From Chloranthus sessilifolius (Eukaryota; Streptophyta; Magnoliopsida; Chloranthales; Chloranthaceae): a DNA stretch of 64,000 bases. Shown piece by piece: positions 1-12,461 of the stretch. Each line of letters begins with the position of its first letter. Position 1 is the first letter of the stretch. The DNA is taken from assembly GCA_021018995.1 (NCBI GenBank), contig CM037584.1, positions 173,866,317-173,930,316 of the forward strand, in the 5' to 3' direction. Made by a program: the position numbers and the translations under genes. Under the pieces are notes generated by a model. That model was given only the letters and a program-made list of their open reading frames with translations, had not been told where the DNA came from and made no database searches.

Positions 1-690
1 GAGACGAAAATTAACATAAAGATTAAAATAAATTAAAACTTTATGAAAGATTAAAATAATTAAATCAGTATAAAAGTCTAAGGTAATACTTTTTCAAATC
101 CATAAATGAAAAGAATCAAAACATTCAATGTATTAAAAATATTTCTAATCAAGGTGAATTAATTATTCAAATGTTTATATTAAAAACAAGATTAGGGTAC
201 TCAATCATAGATTTAAGATAATGAAAAAAATATGACTAATTCTCATATCTCAGATTGATGATTAAATCTCAATAACGGTAAAAGCATAGGCCTAAAAATT
301 ATAAAGGCGTCTACTAACATTCCAACCACAGATCTATCTTCATGGGTGAATCCCTCGGATGAGATTCATCAGATCCTAAATCTCTAAGAAATTAACCAAA
401 CATTTTTATAAGAAAATATAAACAAATGAAATAACTTATTTAAATTTCATTAAAATACCAGAATTTAGCATCAAAACGAATCCAAACAACAACTTTAATC
501 AACCCGTTATGATCTTCCTCCAAAAATAACTACTATTTTATGTTCTAGAGCTAGAAAACCGATAGAAGAAAGCTAGAAAACTGGTAGAAGAAAGCTAGAA
601 AAGTAAAAATTGCTAACAAAAAGAAGTCTCTCGGCCTTAATTTTAATTATAACTTATATAGGGACTTGGTTCGAAACCCTAAAATACTAA
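1..690. other. AT-rich non-coding stretch
   Basis: No open frame, RNA gene or clear element was recognised here. The sequence is AT-rich and stop-dense in all frames. It is probably old intergenic or transposon-derived DNA. Confidence 0.4.
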
Positions 691-927
691 GCTTAATTGA
701 TCGACTCCAAAATTCAATTGATCGATTTTGAATAGAGTTTTGTCGTATTACAATTCACTTAAATTCGATGGATCAATTTCAGAATTCGATAGATCGGTTT
801 CAGAATTCTATCGATCAATTCTGAACAAAGTCAATTACAAAATTTCTTCACTTAAATTTGATCGATCAGTTTCAAAATTAGATTGATCGATTATGGGCAA
901 AGTCAGCTACGAAATTTCTTCTTTATG
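690..927. repeat. Degenerate GATCGAT-type minisatellite
   Basis: The stretch repeats variants of TTGATCGATTT and AATTCGATNGATC every 25-45 bases. The same GATCRATCGA words recur in the Athila-type element at 48-60 kb and at 7765-7915, so this may be a fragment of a related long terminal repeat. The family assignment is inference. Confidence 0.5.
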
Positions 928-1408
928 CTTTGATCGATCGATTCTAAATTTGATCGATCTCTTTTCCATGATTTTCTGTGCTTGATGCCCTCTTGATTCT
1001 ACATTATGGCGTATATTGTCTTTATTCTCCTTTGTACTCTTGAATTGATCCAAGAGTCAAAATCTCCTGCAATCATTGAAACTCCATAGAAATCATTAGT
1101 TTACTCTCATCAGACAACTAAGTGTACATTTTAGGGTGTGAAATATAATCATATTTCAACACTTATCGCTTTGATCGATCAATTCCAAATTTAATCGATA
1201 TCTCTTCAACGATTTTATGTGTTTAATGACCTCTTGGTTCTACATTCTAGTGTATATTGTCTTTATACTTCTTTGTACTCTTGAATTAATCCAAGAGTCA
1301 GAGTCTCCTGAAATCATTGAAACTCTACAGAAATCGTTAGCTTACTCTCATCGGGCGGCTAAGTGTATATTTCAGGGTGTGAAATATGATCATATTTCAA
1401 CACTTATC
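928..1408. repeat. Tandem duplication, two 240-base units
   Basis: Units 928-1167 and 1168-1408 align along their length. Both run from a GATCGATC block through the phrase CTTTGTACTCTTGAATT to CATATTTCAACACTTATC. They differ by scattered substitutions, so the duplication is not recent. The short open frame in the second unit is interrupted in the first and is not treated as a gene. Confidence 0.75.
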
Positions 1409-2165
1409 AACAAGCCTAAAAGACACCCTTCAAAATGGGAAGCTAAGAGCATCTCCAGCAACAACTTTATTTGTAGTTGTTTTAGCCACCTGAGCTAAAC
1501 GGCTATAAATAAATTCTCTTGTAAATGTCTTTTCCACTCCAACAATAACTTTACTTCCACATGTAACTAACAAGCAACTCTCTCTCGTCAATATTGAAGA
1601 GAGAGAAAGAAGCACTTTATTTTTAAAATACTTATTTTTTTTTCAAATGCTAGCCATTGAAGAAAGAAAATGAATCTCTTTATTATATTTGATTAAATAA
1701 AAAAGAATAAAAAATAAAAAGCCTAGTTGGAGTAGTGATTCAAGATGCACTCTTTACTTTTACCACTCTACCACCCAAACTCTTTATTTTTTGTGACATA
1801 AGCTTGTATAGCGCCTACTCCAATATCATCTCCTTATTTCAACAAACTTTGAAAAGGTGTCAAACACAATATAAAATTAAGGCAAAGGAGAAAATGCGCT
1901 CGGGTGTAAAGATTTTCTACGCCAATTGATATGGGTGTGACACGTAGCGCCTTTTTTGTAAAATGATGGGTGGCACGGGGCCCACTTTACTAACTAGGGT
2001 TAAACTTTTAAATATTTTAAAAGTTAAATACCCTTTCAGCCATCATTCTTGATTTTTTTAGAAGTTTTTCTAAAGTCTCTTTTTTCTCTTCTTTCTCTTT
2101 TTCTAAGAAAGTGTCAGACTAACTTTTTTAGGTATATTTTACTCAAAAAATGTAGGTGCCCGATA
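1409..2165. other. Non-coding stretch with hAT-type MITE remnant
   Basis: The phrase AGAGCATCTCCAGCAACAAC near 1447 resembles the termini of small plant hAT-type elements. No matching right end was found, so it is at most a truncated copy. Nothing else was recognised up to 2165. Confidence 0.3.
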
Positions 2166-2179
2166 GCGAAGCGCTAGTA

Positions 2180-2790
2180 CCTCATAGGGTTGTACAAAAA
2201 ATCGATCGAACCGACCAAAATGATCGAAACAGACCAAAATTTCGGTTCGGTTTCGGTTTTGGGACATATCGGTTCGGCTTCGATTTCAAAAAATAGAAAC
2301 CGATAGTTATCGATTCGGTTTCAGTTTTAACGTTAAAAAAATCGAAACTGAACCGATAAGAAACCGATAGTGGTGTATATATAGATTATAGCATGTCTAT
2401 GTTTGAGTTTGATAGTGTGTGAGGCTTATTGTAGAAAGCCAAGTGTTGTTGCTTTAGTTTGTTAATCACCAAAAGTCTTAAAATCAATTGATTCATAGGA
2501 GTTTGCAAAAATAATTTGTATAAATCGGTTCAGTTTGTATAAATTTTAAAAACTCTAAGCTGAAACCGAGAAAATCGATTTGATTCGGTTAAATGCTACA
2601 AATAAAAAAAAGTTTAAAAAATGACGTTTTGAAACCGAAAACCGACCGAACCGACCTAACTGATACCTATATGTTTGGTTTCGGTTTTGAATCTTATCGG
2701 TTCGGTTTTGGTTTCATAAAATAGAACCAATAGTTATCGATTCGGTTTCGGTTTTGCATGAAAACCGACCTAAACCGACCTGATAATACC
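2180..2790. repeat. GGTTCGGTTTCGGTTTT inverted-repeat element
   Basis: The stretch is built from GGTTCGGTTTCGG and its complement CCGAAACCGAACC in alternating orientation, interrupted by ordinary AT-rich sequence at about 2380-2520. It looks like a small non-autonomous element or a compound of several. Related sequence occurs at 4090-4170, 24000-24160 and 63470-63640. Confidence 0.55.
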
Positions 2791-2794
2791 CCTA

Positions 2795-3180
2795 GTACCT
2801 CGGCAATGAATTGCAGCACCCCAGCGCTAAGGTGTCGGTGCTTCACTAAAAAAAAAAAGGGGGGCATCAGCGCTTCTTTGTCGACACCTCGTTTAAAAAT
2901 AATAATAATAATAAATTAGTGAAGTGCCTGCACATCTATATAGAAGCGTCGGAGCTTTAATAAAAAAATAAAAAAATAAATTAGCGAAGCGCGGATGCCC
3001 CTAAAACGAGGCACCAATATCCTGGCACTAACACTCTGCCAACGCTTCGCTGCCGGGGTGCTAGCACCTCGCTATTGAGGTGACGGCGACTTATTTTTGT
3101 GGTGTTGGCGCTTCGCTGTCGTGATGCTAGCGTTTCGCTATCATCAAAATAACTAAGGAACCCTATGTTGGTGCAAGAAA
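2795..3180. repeat. GAAGCG / GAGGTG word-repeat region
   Basis: The words GCGAAGCG, GCGCTTCGCT and GAGGTG recur many times in both orientations with simple A/T tracts between them. The local GC content is far above the surroundings. No long frame is shared between the repeats. Origin unknown. Confidence 0.5.
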
Positions 3181-3694
3181 AAGAGGTGCGAAATGACACA
3201 ACTAAAAAGCCCCCGCCTAATCTAAGCGCAATCGATATTATTACAAGATATATCCCACAGTTAACTAGTTAAAAGGTAGCTCTATTTGCACCAACCCAAT
3301 CTCTAAGCGCACCGAGCTCAAAATTTATTAACTGCTCCAAATTATTGGCTGCTTTGAATGAAACGATAAAGATTGTTTTCCGTTCTAATCTTCCATGCAA
3401 TGGATTTTGATACCATTGGTGTACTATCACACAATCAAATTTGTTTCAATGTGCAACACATCCTAAAAAGTCATCCGAGAATGACTGTGTGATCAAATCT
3501 GATCTCAGATTTTTTAAAATAGGTGGGATATTTTTATATACTTCAATATAATTATTTTTATAATCCTTGAATCTTTTGTCAATTTTTTCTGACTTTTTCT
3601 AAATAAAACCGAACTGAATCGCACTTATTTCAGTTTAAATGATCATCTACGAGTGGTTACTAAATTTTCCTTTTCCTTGCTTTTTCTCTCTCTT

Positions 3695-5206
3695 AGGGCT
3701 GGTTCCGCAGTTTCTGCCCAGAAACCCATTTTCTCAGGAAAATGGCTAGCTCAGTTTCTGCCTAAAAACCCATTTTCTAAGGAAAGTCACTTTCCTAGGG
3801 TTGTAATTGACTTACTCAAAAACTCATTTTCTTAGCATTTCTGACATTTTCTTGTATTCTACATTTTCTCAAGAAAATGTCAATTACATTTTCTCAAGAA
3901 AATGTCAAAAAAGTGCATTATGTTCTTCCACACTCTACAGCCGCACGTATTTATGACCTTCATCAAAGTGATTATATTGATCGGATGATCGTCAAAATTT
4001 ATATACTTTAACTCGGGAATGTGTTTAACACTTTGGTCTGACAGATTCTCGAAATGTTGTCTTAAACGTATACACCGCTGGGGACTTACTTGAAAACCGA
4101 TTTTTATCGGTTTGGTTTCGATTTGAGAAACTAGAAACCGATAGTTATCAGTTTTGTTTCAATTTAGCATGAATAAATAAATAAATAAATAATTTGAGGG
4201 ATCATGGGATCATGGGAATCATGGGTCTTTACCATCCCAATCATGCATAAAAAGATCTTAAAATCATGGGTCCTCGCTCAATATTTTTAATTTTTTTGAA
4301 TTTGTATGATTTTTGACACTTGCTTTAAACATACTTGCTTTAAACATCCTATGTATTGTTCTTTTTTTATGATTATGGATTTGAGATGCATTTTGATTAT
4401 ATAATGCACTTATTTTCTTGCCTAAAAACACCATTTTAAACTTTAAATAGGTTATATCTTTTTATATTTTTTAATATTTATATTTATAATCGTTGGAATT
4501 TTTTTGAATTTTTTTCAAATCTTTCCCAAATTTATCCAAATTAAACCGCCTTAACGCTTGCTAAATAGTTGTTGAATCCGAACCATGGTTAGTGTGCATA
4601 GTAGAGACAAATGGGTCATTCATAGGACTACAATATGTAACACAAGGCTGGCAAAATTGGGATACATCATATTCAGTTGATCCCAAAGTTATAAATTGGA
4701 GTCAATCCACCAAATCTAATCAAAACAAAGTCAAAATAAGAAAATTCACCAACATTTGATTGACCATCGGATGAGTGTATTAAAACCGAAAACAAAAATT
4801 ATAAGTTGTCAAAATTGAAATTTTCAAATCGATTCAACCAAACTTCTCTTCATCATGTGCAGGGTGGAGATCATCTTATATACAACCATAATTGAACTTC
4901 ATGTAAGGTCCTTATTTTTGTTATAAATTACATTAAAATATATAGGTGCCAAAGGAATTAGATCCGTCCATTGCCCTTGGTGCATGGGTGGGGTACCTGA
5001 TACCAATCCTATACAAATTGTAGCTCAGCTCATAAATTGAGCTTTCCTAAGTAAATTCCTCCGAAAATCATCCGTCACTTTCGCCAGAAAATGCTCGAAA
5101 AACACGCAACCCAAAGAAACTCAAGAATAGAAGAAAAGCTCAGGAAAGTCATTTTTTGCTGAAAATGCTCAAGGAAAGTCATTTCCTTGGCTCCAGAACG
5201 AGCCCT
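3695..5206. mobile_element. Possible 1.5-kb hAT-like non-autonomous element
   Basis: The left end reads AGGGCTGGTTC, and the right end is the complement of AGGGCTCGTTC. Both are followed inward by material rich in AAAGTCATTTTC or GAAAATG words. No target duplication was resolved. The interior (about 3910-5130) has no coding content. The two ends could belong to separate small elements. Confidence 0.3.
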
Positions 5207-5339
5207 TAATCTATTAAATAAAAAGTAAACCTGACAATGAGCTTACATATATGGCAGGCTATCCAACATTCAAATGATATTTGAGCTTAAAATACATAAT
5301 AGCTTAGCAATAAGGGGCATAACATGACAAAGATAACAT

Positions 5340-5470
5340 AAACTTTTTTTTTTATAACGGGTACCACCCAGCCACTTACAGCACTTGACTAAGTCCCTAG
5401 ATACGTGCAACACCGCACATCACACATACCAATCAGTAGAGATATATCCTGTGGGTGGCCAACAAGGTCA
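5340..5470. repeat. Dispersed repeat related to 32825-32975
   Basis: After a T-tract, the words CCAGCC, CACTTGACTAAGTC and TGCACATC...ACCA...GAG follow the same order as at 32825-32975, ending in GTGGCCAAC. It lies just beyond the stop codon of the receptor kinase gene, so it may supply its 3' UTR. Class is unclear; a SINE or LINE tail is possible. Confidence 0.45.
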
Positions 5471-5480
5471 TAATAATATA

Positions 5481-8400
5481 TCACTCTGATTCAGAGATGA
5501 CAGATAATTCCTCAGGGTTAGAACTAGAGCACACATCTATTGCAGATATTTCTTGAGGTGAAGAGAAAAAAGGCTTGGGTGGCATCTGCAAATCTTTTGT
5601 TCCTCCTTCTAACATCTCTATAACCTTGCTCATCGAAGGACGATCTAATGGTCTCATTTGTATGCACCATAACCCTACTAAGCACAACTTCCTGGCTATT
5701 TCCTCTTCATGCTCTGTAATATTTTCAACCACAACTTCCAACCCTTGTTGGAGTTGATCAAAAACCCAAGATGGAAAGTAAATTTGGCTCGATTTCTCTA
5801 CCCCGACATTCACATTCCTTCTTCCTCCGGCCATTTCCAATAATAACATTCCAAAACTGTAGACATCGGACTTATAGGATATAGGCCCAAAACTTCTATA
5901 GATCAATTCAGGAGCTATGTATCCTATTGTTCCGCGCGCAGTGCTAACTGGCGCAAAATCGTAACCTTTTGGATACAACTTTGCTAGTCCAAAATCCGAA
6001 ACCTTCGGGTTGAAATTATAGTCTAAAAGAATATTATGCGGCTTGATGTCGAAATGAAGAATGCACATGTCGCACCCTCGATGTAGATATTCGATCCCTT
6101 GAGCTATGCCTAAGGCTATCTTATTAAGTTTTTCCCAATTGAATGGGTGACTCCTTCCATTTGTAGAGAAAATGTATTTGTCGAGAGACCCATTAGGCAT
6201 ATACTCGTAGACGAGCGCCCTTTTCGTTCCTTCTGAGCAGAAACCAATAAGCTGCACCACATTCACATGGCGAATCCTTCCTATTGTAGAAACTTCATTA
6301 ATGAAATCTTCCCCATTAAACTTGGAATCATTGAGCATCTTGACGGCAATTAAAAAACCACCGGGTAGTTTGCCTTTGAACACAGTCCCAAAACCTCCTT
6401 TCCCTAGTTTCTCGCTGAAGTGGCTTGTGATTCCAATGATATTAGTGTAAGAGTACCTTGAAGGGGTGAGGGTTAGTTGCTTGCGAAGAAACTTCTCTAC
6501 AGAATCAATAGTGAGGCATGTGCTCCTAAATTTATAGAGAAGAAAGACAATGATGCATATTGGTGCACAAATAAATCTTCCAACTGTAGGAGAAGAAAAT
6601 TTGTTAGAAACTATTTGGATATCATAAAAGAACTACATTTGTAAAGGGGTATGAGTTTGTAGTTGTTGATGAAGTATACCTGATAAAACTAGTATAAGAT
6701 TTAGACTTTTAGTTATGACAGCTGCACCAAAGAAATGAAGGCTTAAAAGGTAAGATGCATGCAAAAAACAAACACATATTTAGGGATAATGACTCTTGAC
6801 CAACATTTAAACACCAAATTGGTGATTAAACTATCTTAGACCATTATTCTAGCCTTTTTTATCTTATACCGTTAAAGTATAATACTTTATCATGTCAGGT
6901 GTGGCAATCCATCATTGAAACATGTCTCAGTCAATAAGACATGTCTATAAGTGGACATGAACCATCGGTTTCGTAAACTTTAATATCACCAGCTATTTAA
7001 AATAGACACAATAGCTGGTATTAGAGTGCACAGTTTGTTAGGGATTCAATCAAGCACTACCAAGGTGTCAAAGTGGTATTGGTTTGCCTGGGGCCAATAC
7101 GAATCGGCCGATACCGATACGTATAGGTCAATTTTGAAAAAAAAAAAAAAAAATTGTCTCAGGCGAAATCAAGACGTATCGGCTGATACTGAGTTGGATA
7201 CCGATACGTATCGATTTGTCTGAAAACCAATACGCATCGCCGATACATATTGGTATCGGCCGATATTTTATACCATGGGTACTACTGAATTCCCTATCAC
7301 GATGAATACGACAAAAGAAGAAGAAGCAAAAGCAATCACACACAACGCAAAAGGATTTACGTGGTTCACTCAATCTAGGGCTACATCCATGAGTATATGC
7401 ACTATTTATAAATATTTACAACGCACACACACTCTTCTTTATAGTGCACTTTCAATCAAGATATGACACGATCTTCAACAAACACGTTGTTAAACCAAGG
7501 ACATAGTCCTTCAAAGAACAGAGAAGAGATCTGCTAGAATATAGTAATGATTTCAGCACAAGAATGGCTTCAATCGAATGCTTCAATCCCAAAACCTTTC
7601 TTCAATACCTTGCCTCTCGAAATATTCACAAATTTTCACTCTGTAGAAAAAACTATCTCACTCAAGGAACCCAGGAGAAACATTTTGCTTATAGGTTCCA
7701 ACTCTCATTTGGAAACTTTAACCAAAAGAATCTTCTATAATAGCCAACCAGTCCAAACTACCCAGAATCGATCGATCGATCGATTTCAACTCGAGAGTTT
7801 ACCAAATAATTTATGCTCAGATTCGATCAATCGATTTCCCAGCTCGATCGATCGACTTCAACCAGTGAGCATATTGTTTATTTCCCCCATAAACGATCGA
7901 TCAATTGGAACTCGAGACCACTCCTTAAAGTGTCTCAAAACGTACGGTTGGGATTAAACCTAACCAACACAGTTGAGATAGTTAATATCTACCCATGAGT
8001 ACAATTTTTAGCCACGTTGCCCTCCAATATATGATCTGTCACTTTGACAATATATATTAGCTAAATCTTCAACCAGAAATCGTGTAAGATCATTTAAACA
8101 ACAATCTGGTGTTTAAATGATGGTCAGGAGAGTCAGGCCCGTAACTTTAATGAAGTTGAATAGAGGACTTACACTCTGTTATGAGGTTGAACAGTTTAAG
8201 GCCTGCAAGATGGGAAATGAAAGAAAGCATGGTCATGTAGTTCAAGGAAATAAAAGTAATTAAACAAAAGAGTTAGTATTTGGTACTCCACTCGTGCATG
8301 GCAGTGCTTAGGTTAATCTCCTTTTGCCAAAATAGCCAAGCCTCGTGAGCTGCATAGATATTTTTATGGGCATGGAAATCAGTGAAAGTATATTTTTGAC

Positions 8401-8792
8401 CTTTCACTAATTTGATGTCAAAATTATTGGATAATGTTATAAGTTTGGCCGAGGGAGATTGACCTGAGCACCACCCGGTACTAGACACAAGCTCACACTA
8501 ACTTACAGCAATACCAATTAACCAATAAGTGCTTGCATATGGATGGTTGTTTTTTTTTTTTTTTTTGATAACTTAGGATAATCCCAAGCTTACGGTTGGA
8601 CTAATCCCTAAGGATGCCCTCGACTTATGGATGGTTGTTAAAACTCATGATTATGATCAGTTAATTGGAATTATTTTATGCTAGAGGTGGCAGATTGGTT
8701 GGATGGTATCCATCATTAATTGTAATGAACTACAGATGAACTTGTTGGTGAATAAAGACAGAATGAACCATCATCTATGATAATGGTAGGAA

Positions 8793-8879
<87 letters not shown>

Positions 8880-10833
8880 ATCTTGTTTCTTCGTTTTTTC
8901 TCCCTTAAAACGTAAAAAAAATATTTCATTGATATTGAAAAGGTGAGACACGTACAAATGTGAAACCTTTGAGTAAATGGGCACCTTTGTTTGTGGCTAA
9001 AGAATTACAGAGGGTGCCTACAAGTGAAACCCATTGAGTGCTTGGAATGAGATGGAGATTTTTTTTTACCCCAATCTTCCACACAATGGATCTTGAGACC
9101 CTATACATACAATCAAGGGTTTACTTCCACGTGGCACTGATATAAAAAATGACCCTAAAAATATGTTTGAACATGACTTACGCTATTTGGTTTTTAGGGC
9201 CCTCCTTTTGGGATTTGTACTATCGTGGAATCAAAAGTTAACCATCCGATGGTACGCTCATGGTCTGAAGAACAATTGTGTGAAAAACGATGTTCACCGT
9301 CTGATTCCAAGCAGTCAATGGGTTACAGGCGTAGACACCTTTCTTAATTCTGTAGGTGCGGGCAGAGGTACTACCCTAAGCAAATTTATGCAGTTAAAAA
9401 TTGGGTCATATCCATTAATCCAAAATCTTAATCTCAAAACCTTATGACCCCCCAATGTACGTATATAAGGAGCAATGTTTCATTTTCTAGTGATTTAGTT
9501 TTAAACGGTTAAATGGTTGGATTTAGGGACACCCTGAAATTTCTTGAGCACTGCCCTTTTGTGAACACTAATTCCTTTCCTATTGCCAAACAGAGTCTTC
9601 ACTACAGACATGAAAAAAGTTGTGTGAGAAGTCTCAACTTAACACAATTTTACAACATCGTAGTCACAAAAGTCTTTGAATTTTTTATAAACAAAGAACA
9701 CTAAAAATCACTGAAATTAATGGTGTGCTGAATGGTTATGAATTTTATTATTTTTAACTTAGACGATATCATGCATATATAACTTTATAAGGTTACATGG
9801 ATTGTGTAATTAGAGATGTGAATCATGCATATAACTTTATAAGGTTAGATGGATTGTGTAGTTAGAGAAGTGCCTTAAAATTTATTATAACGTATTTTAT
9901 GTTTTTAACTAGTCCAAATTTTCAGGAACTGACTTTGTGACTTTGCTATCTATCATCTGGTTCCTTTCTTTGTAAAATTCTAGTCTGAAATCCGAATATT
10001 AGGCAATTTTCTACTTTCAAATCATGAAAGAATCAAAAGCACTTACGTTTGAAACATCCGCCGTAAGTTAGTTGTTCTGAGATAAATACACAATTGTGGT
10101 TGTCCCGCCGTAAGCGACAATCTCGACACTCGAATGACCATGAAAGAAGGAAACCGGACTCGAGGATTTTCTGTATTTCAGTGAAGGAATTGTTCTTCAG
10201 ATCCTGAGAAAGAGCAGGAACCATCTTAAGAAAGCGGCAGGAGCTTTTAAGCATGGACACACTTCGTTCCTCGTATATAACATAAACGTGCCCTTTCCTT
10301 GTACTAGAGCAGGGTGTCAATGTATATTTTGGATCATCAATGGTTCTCGAGCAGTCCACAAAACTAGACCATCTCAAATACTCTTCGTACCCGTAACTGT
10401 AGACCTTCAATTTTTTGCTTATTAGGTGGTAACCGTAGTACTTCTCCCCAAGGCGATTTCCTCCGTAGTATCGATCATCGCCGTTGATCTCACCAGGAAG
10501 CAAAGATTTGTAAGGTAGGTTGCAGCTTTTGTTGCAGACACCCATGTCTACAATGCGGATCGTCTGGTTTTCATAGGAAATTTCGTTGACGTAGTATTTC
10601 CGGGCGTGGATATATAAGATTGTTTGGTTAGCCTCGCAGGAGAGTTCATACTTGGGATCACCACAGTTTGGAGGATCGTCTTTTAAGCGAAATGGGTAGC
10701 TTATATTTCCTACAACTCCGCATGAGGAAGGAGAACAGCCGAGCACCAGGGTGCTCTTGAACAAGGGATGAGTCCAGAGGTAACAAATAAATGTTAGGAG
10801 AGCTGACATCTTGTTCCCTTTCATGCTCTCCAT
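5481..10833 (-). CDS. LRK10L: LRK10L-type receptor-like protein kinase, three exons
   Basis: Coding exons are 10833-10047, 6721-6680 and 6583-5481. Both introns are phase 1 with GT-AG borders (donors GTAAGT and GTATAC; acceptors GTGCAG and CTACAG). Together they give 644 codons including the stop. The predicted 643-residue protein has an N-terminal hydrophobic signal (about 10-32) and a GUB_WAK-type ectodomain (about 33-100, beginning [16 protein letters not shown]). Further paired cysteines run to about 262, and a membrane segment spans about 264-295. The kinase has a Gly loop LGKGGFGTV (336-344), Lys358, Glu373, catalytic HFDIKPHN (Asp455), DFG (473) and APE (500-502). All catalytic residues are present, so it is probably active. 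The family sits in the plasma membrane, and wheat Lr10 is its best-known member. The ligand is unknown. The true start is the ATG at 10833; ATGs at codons 4 and 9 are alternatives. Length is normal for the family. Confidence 0.93.
7040..7272. repeat. GATACGTATCGG-family element in receptor kinase intron
   Basis: The words CCGATACCGATACGTATAGG and ACCGATACGTATCG occur in both orientations and end at TTTTATACCATGGG. An A-tract of about 17 bases lies in the middle. Same family as at 31517, 34942, 38405, 41631, 42320 and 62680. Confidence 0.6.
8794..8878. repeat. Compound (CT)n(TA)n microsatellite
   Basis: About 22 CT units are followed directly by about 19 TA units, inside intron 1 of the receptor kinase gene. 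It is likely to vary in length between individuals. Confidence 0.95.
8979..9376. mobile_element. Fold-back MITE of the GATGGAGAT family
   Basis: Left and right arms are long imperfect reverse complements, and the ends are GGGCACCTTTG and CAGAGGTACTACCC. Arm landmarks are CACACAATGGATCTTGAGA on the left and its degenerate complement at about 9250-9300. There is no coding capacity. Same family as 17817, 21597, 22799, 31938, 43620 and 44491. Confidence 0.7.
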
Positions 10834-10887
10834 CAATGACAGAAGTAAGAGATCTAGTGAGGCCTTGATGGAGATAACTCACATAAA

Positions 10888-11028
10888 ATCTGTTCTGGCA
10901 TAGAGCAGACAGATAGCGATTTTATCACTTCAAATAGCTCCCCCGCTAGAGCAAATGGGGCGAAGAGCTGTATTACAAAAAACAGTTCTCTGCTGAAAGA
11001 GCTAACCAAAACGCAGCTTTATCCAATT
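10888..11028 (-). mobile_element. Short MITE in the receptor kinase 5' flank
   Basis: Read on the minus strand, this matches 36549-36712 along its length. Shared landmarks are GGTTAGCTCTTTCAG, CCCATTTGCTCTAGC, GTGATAAAAT and CTGCTCT. It lies only about 55 bases upstream of the receptor kinase ATG, within the likely 5' UTR or core promoter, so it may contribute regulatory sequence. Confidence 0.65.
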
Positions 11029-11251
11029 TGGAGAGTGCCAATCAAATTTAACACTAACTTCATAGTGTCTTAATTCTTAAACTCTTGGGTTTTAAAATTT
11101 AAAACTTATTTCGATATTATATTTGGAGTTGTTTTTTTAATATCTTAACTCATCCCAAATTTCTAATTCCCAGGGGCATCCAGGAAAAATAACATATCCG
11201 GCCATCCTTACTTTTCTTATATTTTATTTAAATTAATTTTATATATTTCGG

Positions 11252-12252
11252 ACTTTGCTTATTTTCACTCAAGTTTTCCCAATAAATTAGGAATTTTGAA
11301 AATTTCCCAATTTTTATTTATTTTTTACCGAAAATTTCCCAACAATTTAAAAATTACAACTTTTTACCCTCGCCAACCATATAGTTCCTCGTTTCCCAAG
11401 TTGCTGACCATGCTGGCCAGGACCACTTGTTGATAACTTGCTTCTATATTTAAGATGGAGAGAGACTTGCCTTTATCAATCACTGCAAAGCAATTGGCCT
11501 ACTTGTGACTTTTCAGCCGCTTTATCTTATCTTTTTTATTTTAGAAAGTCTTTACCCCAAATTCAAAGAAAGATTTTGATATTTTAGGGACATGTGAAAA
11601 TGTAATATGAGATGATTTCATAATCTATAAATCTTCAGCGCATAAGTGTAACGATCATGATTTTTCTAACGTTGGCTTTTTGACCGTTGATGATAATATA
11701 ATTATTTTGATCGATTTGACTTTGATCAAACTTTTGAAGTTTGTGGCGTGCTCTTTAGCTCATATATTTTAATTGAGCGAATGCACCCAAACATAGCTGT
11801 AACCTAAATTCAAAATAATAATAATAAATAAATAAACAAAAAATAATATGTTTGTGTGGTGTTAGATATGGTGTCAAAATGGATTTCTATCGGCACCCGT
11901 CCTAAACTACACTGATCACTAGTAATGCCCAACACCCAATTGTATGGTATTTAGATGGGGTAGAGCACCAAATGCTATATGAGTGCTCTACATCCTATTA
12001 CCACCCACATATTGAAAAAAATATATATTTTGAATTCAGCCCATAGAGGACACCCGAATTCAAAGTTTGAATTCTACACCCTTCTACACCCGAATTCAAA
12101 GTTTGAATTCTACACCCGAATTCAAAATATCTTAGTTGCCAATTCAAAATATCTTAGTTGCCAAGACAACTTTCCTCCTTATTAAAAGAGAAGTACATAG
12201 ACTCTTACTTCTTATTGATTGATTGACTCTGCTAATAAATTAGCAGCCTCTA

Positions 12253-12292
<40 letters not shown>

Positions 12293-12430
12293 CTCTTTTC
12301 TTTTCTATTAAATAATATAATTTTGACTCTTGCCTTTTTAAAAACTAAACCATAACTCTAACTCTCACTCTCTCTCTTCTAATACTAATAAATTCCATAC
12401 CCGACGGAACTCTTTAAGAGTCCAATTTGT

Positions 12431-12461
<31 letters not shown>

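Larger units (their letters stand above)
6722..10046 (-). other. Intron 1 of the receptor kinase gene (3.3 kb)
   Basis: This intron separates the ectodomain exon from the 42-base membrane exon. It holds repeats listed separately (7040-7270, 8794-8878, 8979-9376) plus GATCGATC words at 7765-7915. A segment at about 7990-8150 recurs near 37790-37910. A 71-codon open frame at 8273-8488 (minus) is not conserved with any LRK10L part, and I treat it as repeat-derived. Part of its sequence resembles 63900-63975. Confidence 0.8.

Noticed and set aside
1217-1498. 93-codon plus-strand open frame
   Set aside because: The sister unit of the tandem duplication (928-1167) interrupts the frame, and no family is recognised.
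7547-7957. 136-codon plus-strand open frame
   Set aside because: It runs through GATCGATC repeat sequence, antisense to the receptor kinase intron. No domain or splice context is seen.
8273-8488. 71-codon minus-strand open frame within the receptor kinase intron
   Set aside because: The rebuilt gene is complete without it, and its phase and content do not fit the family. Similar words occur at 63900-63975, pointing to a dispersed repeat.
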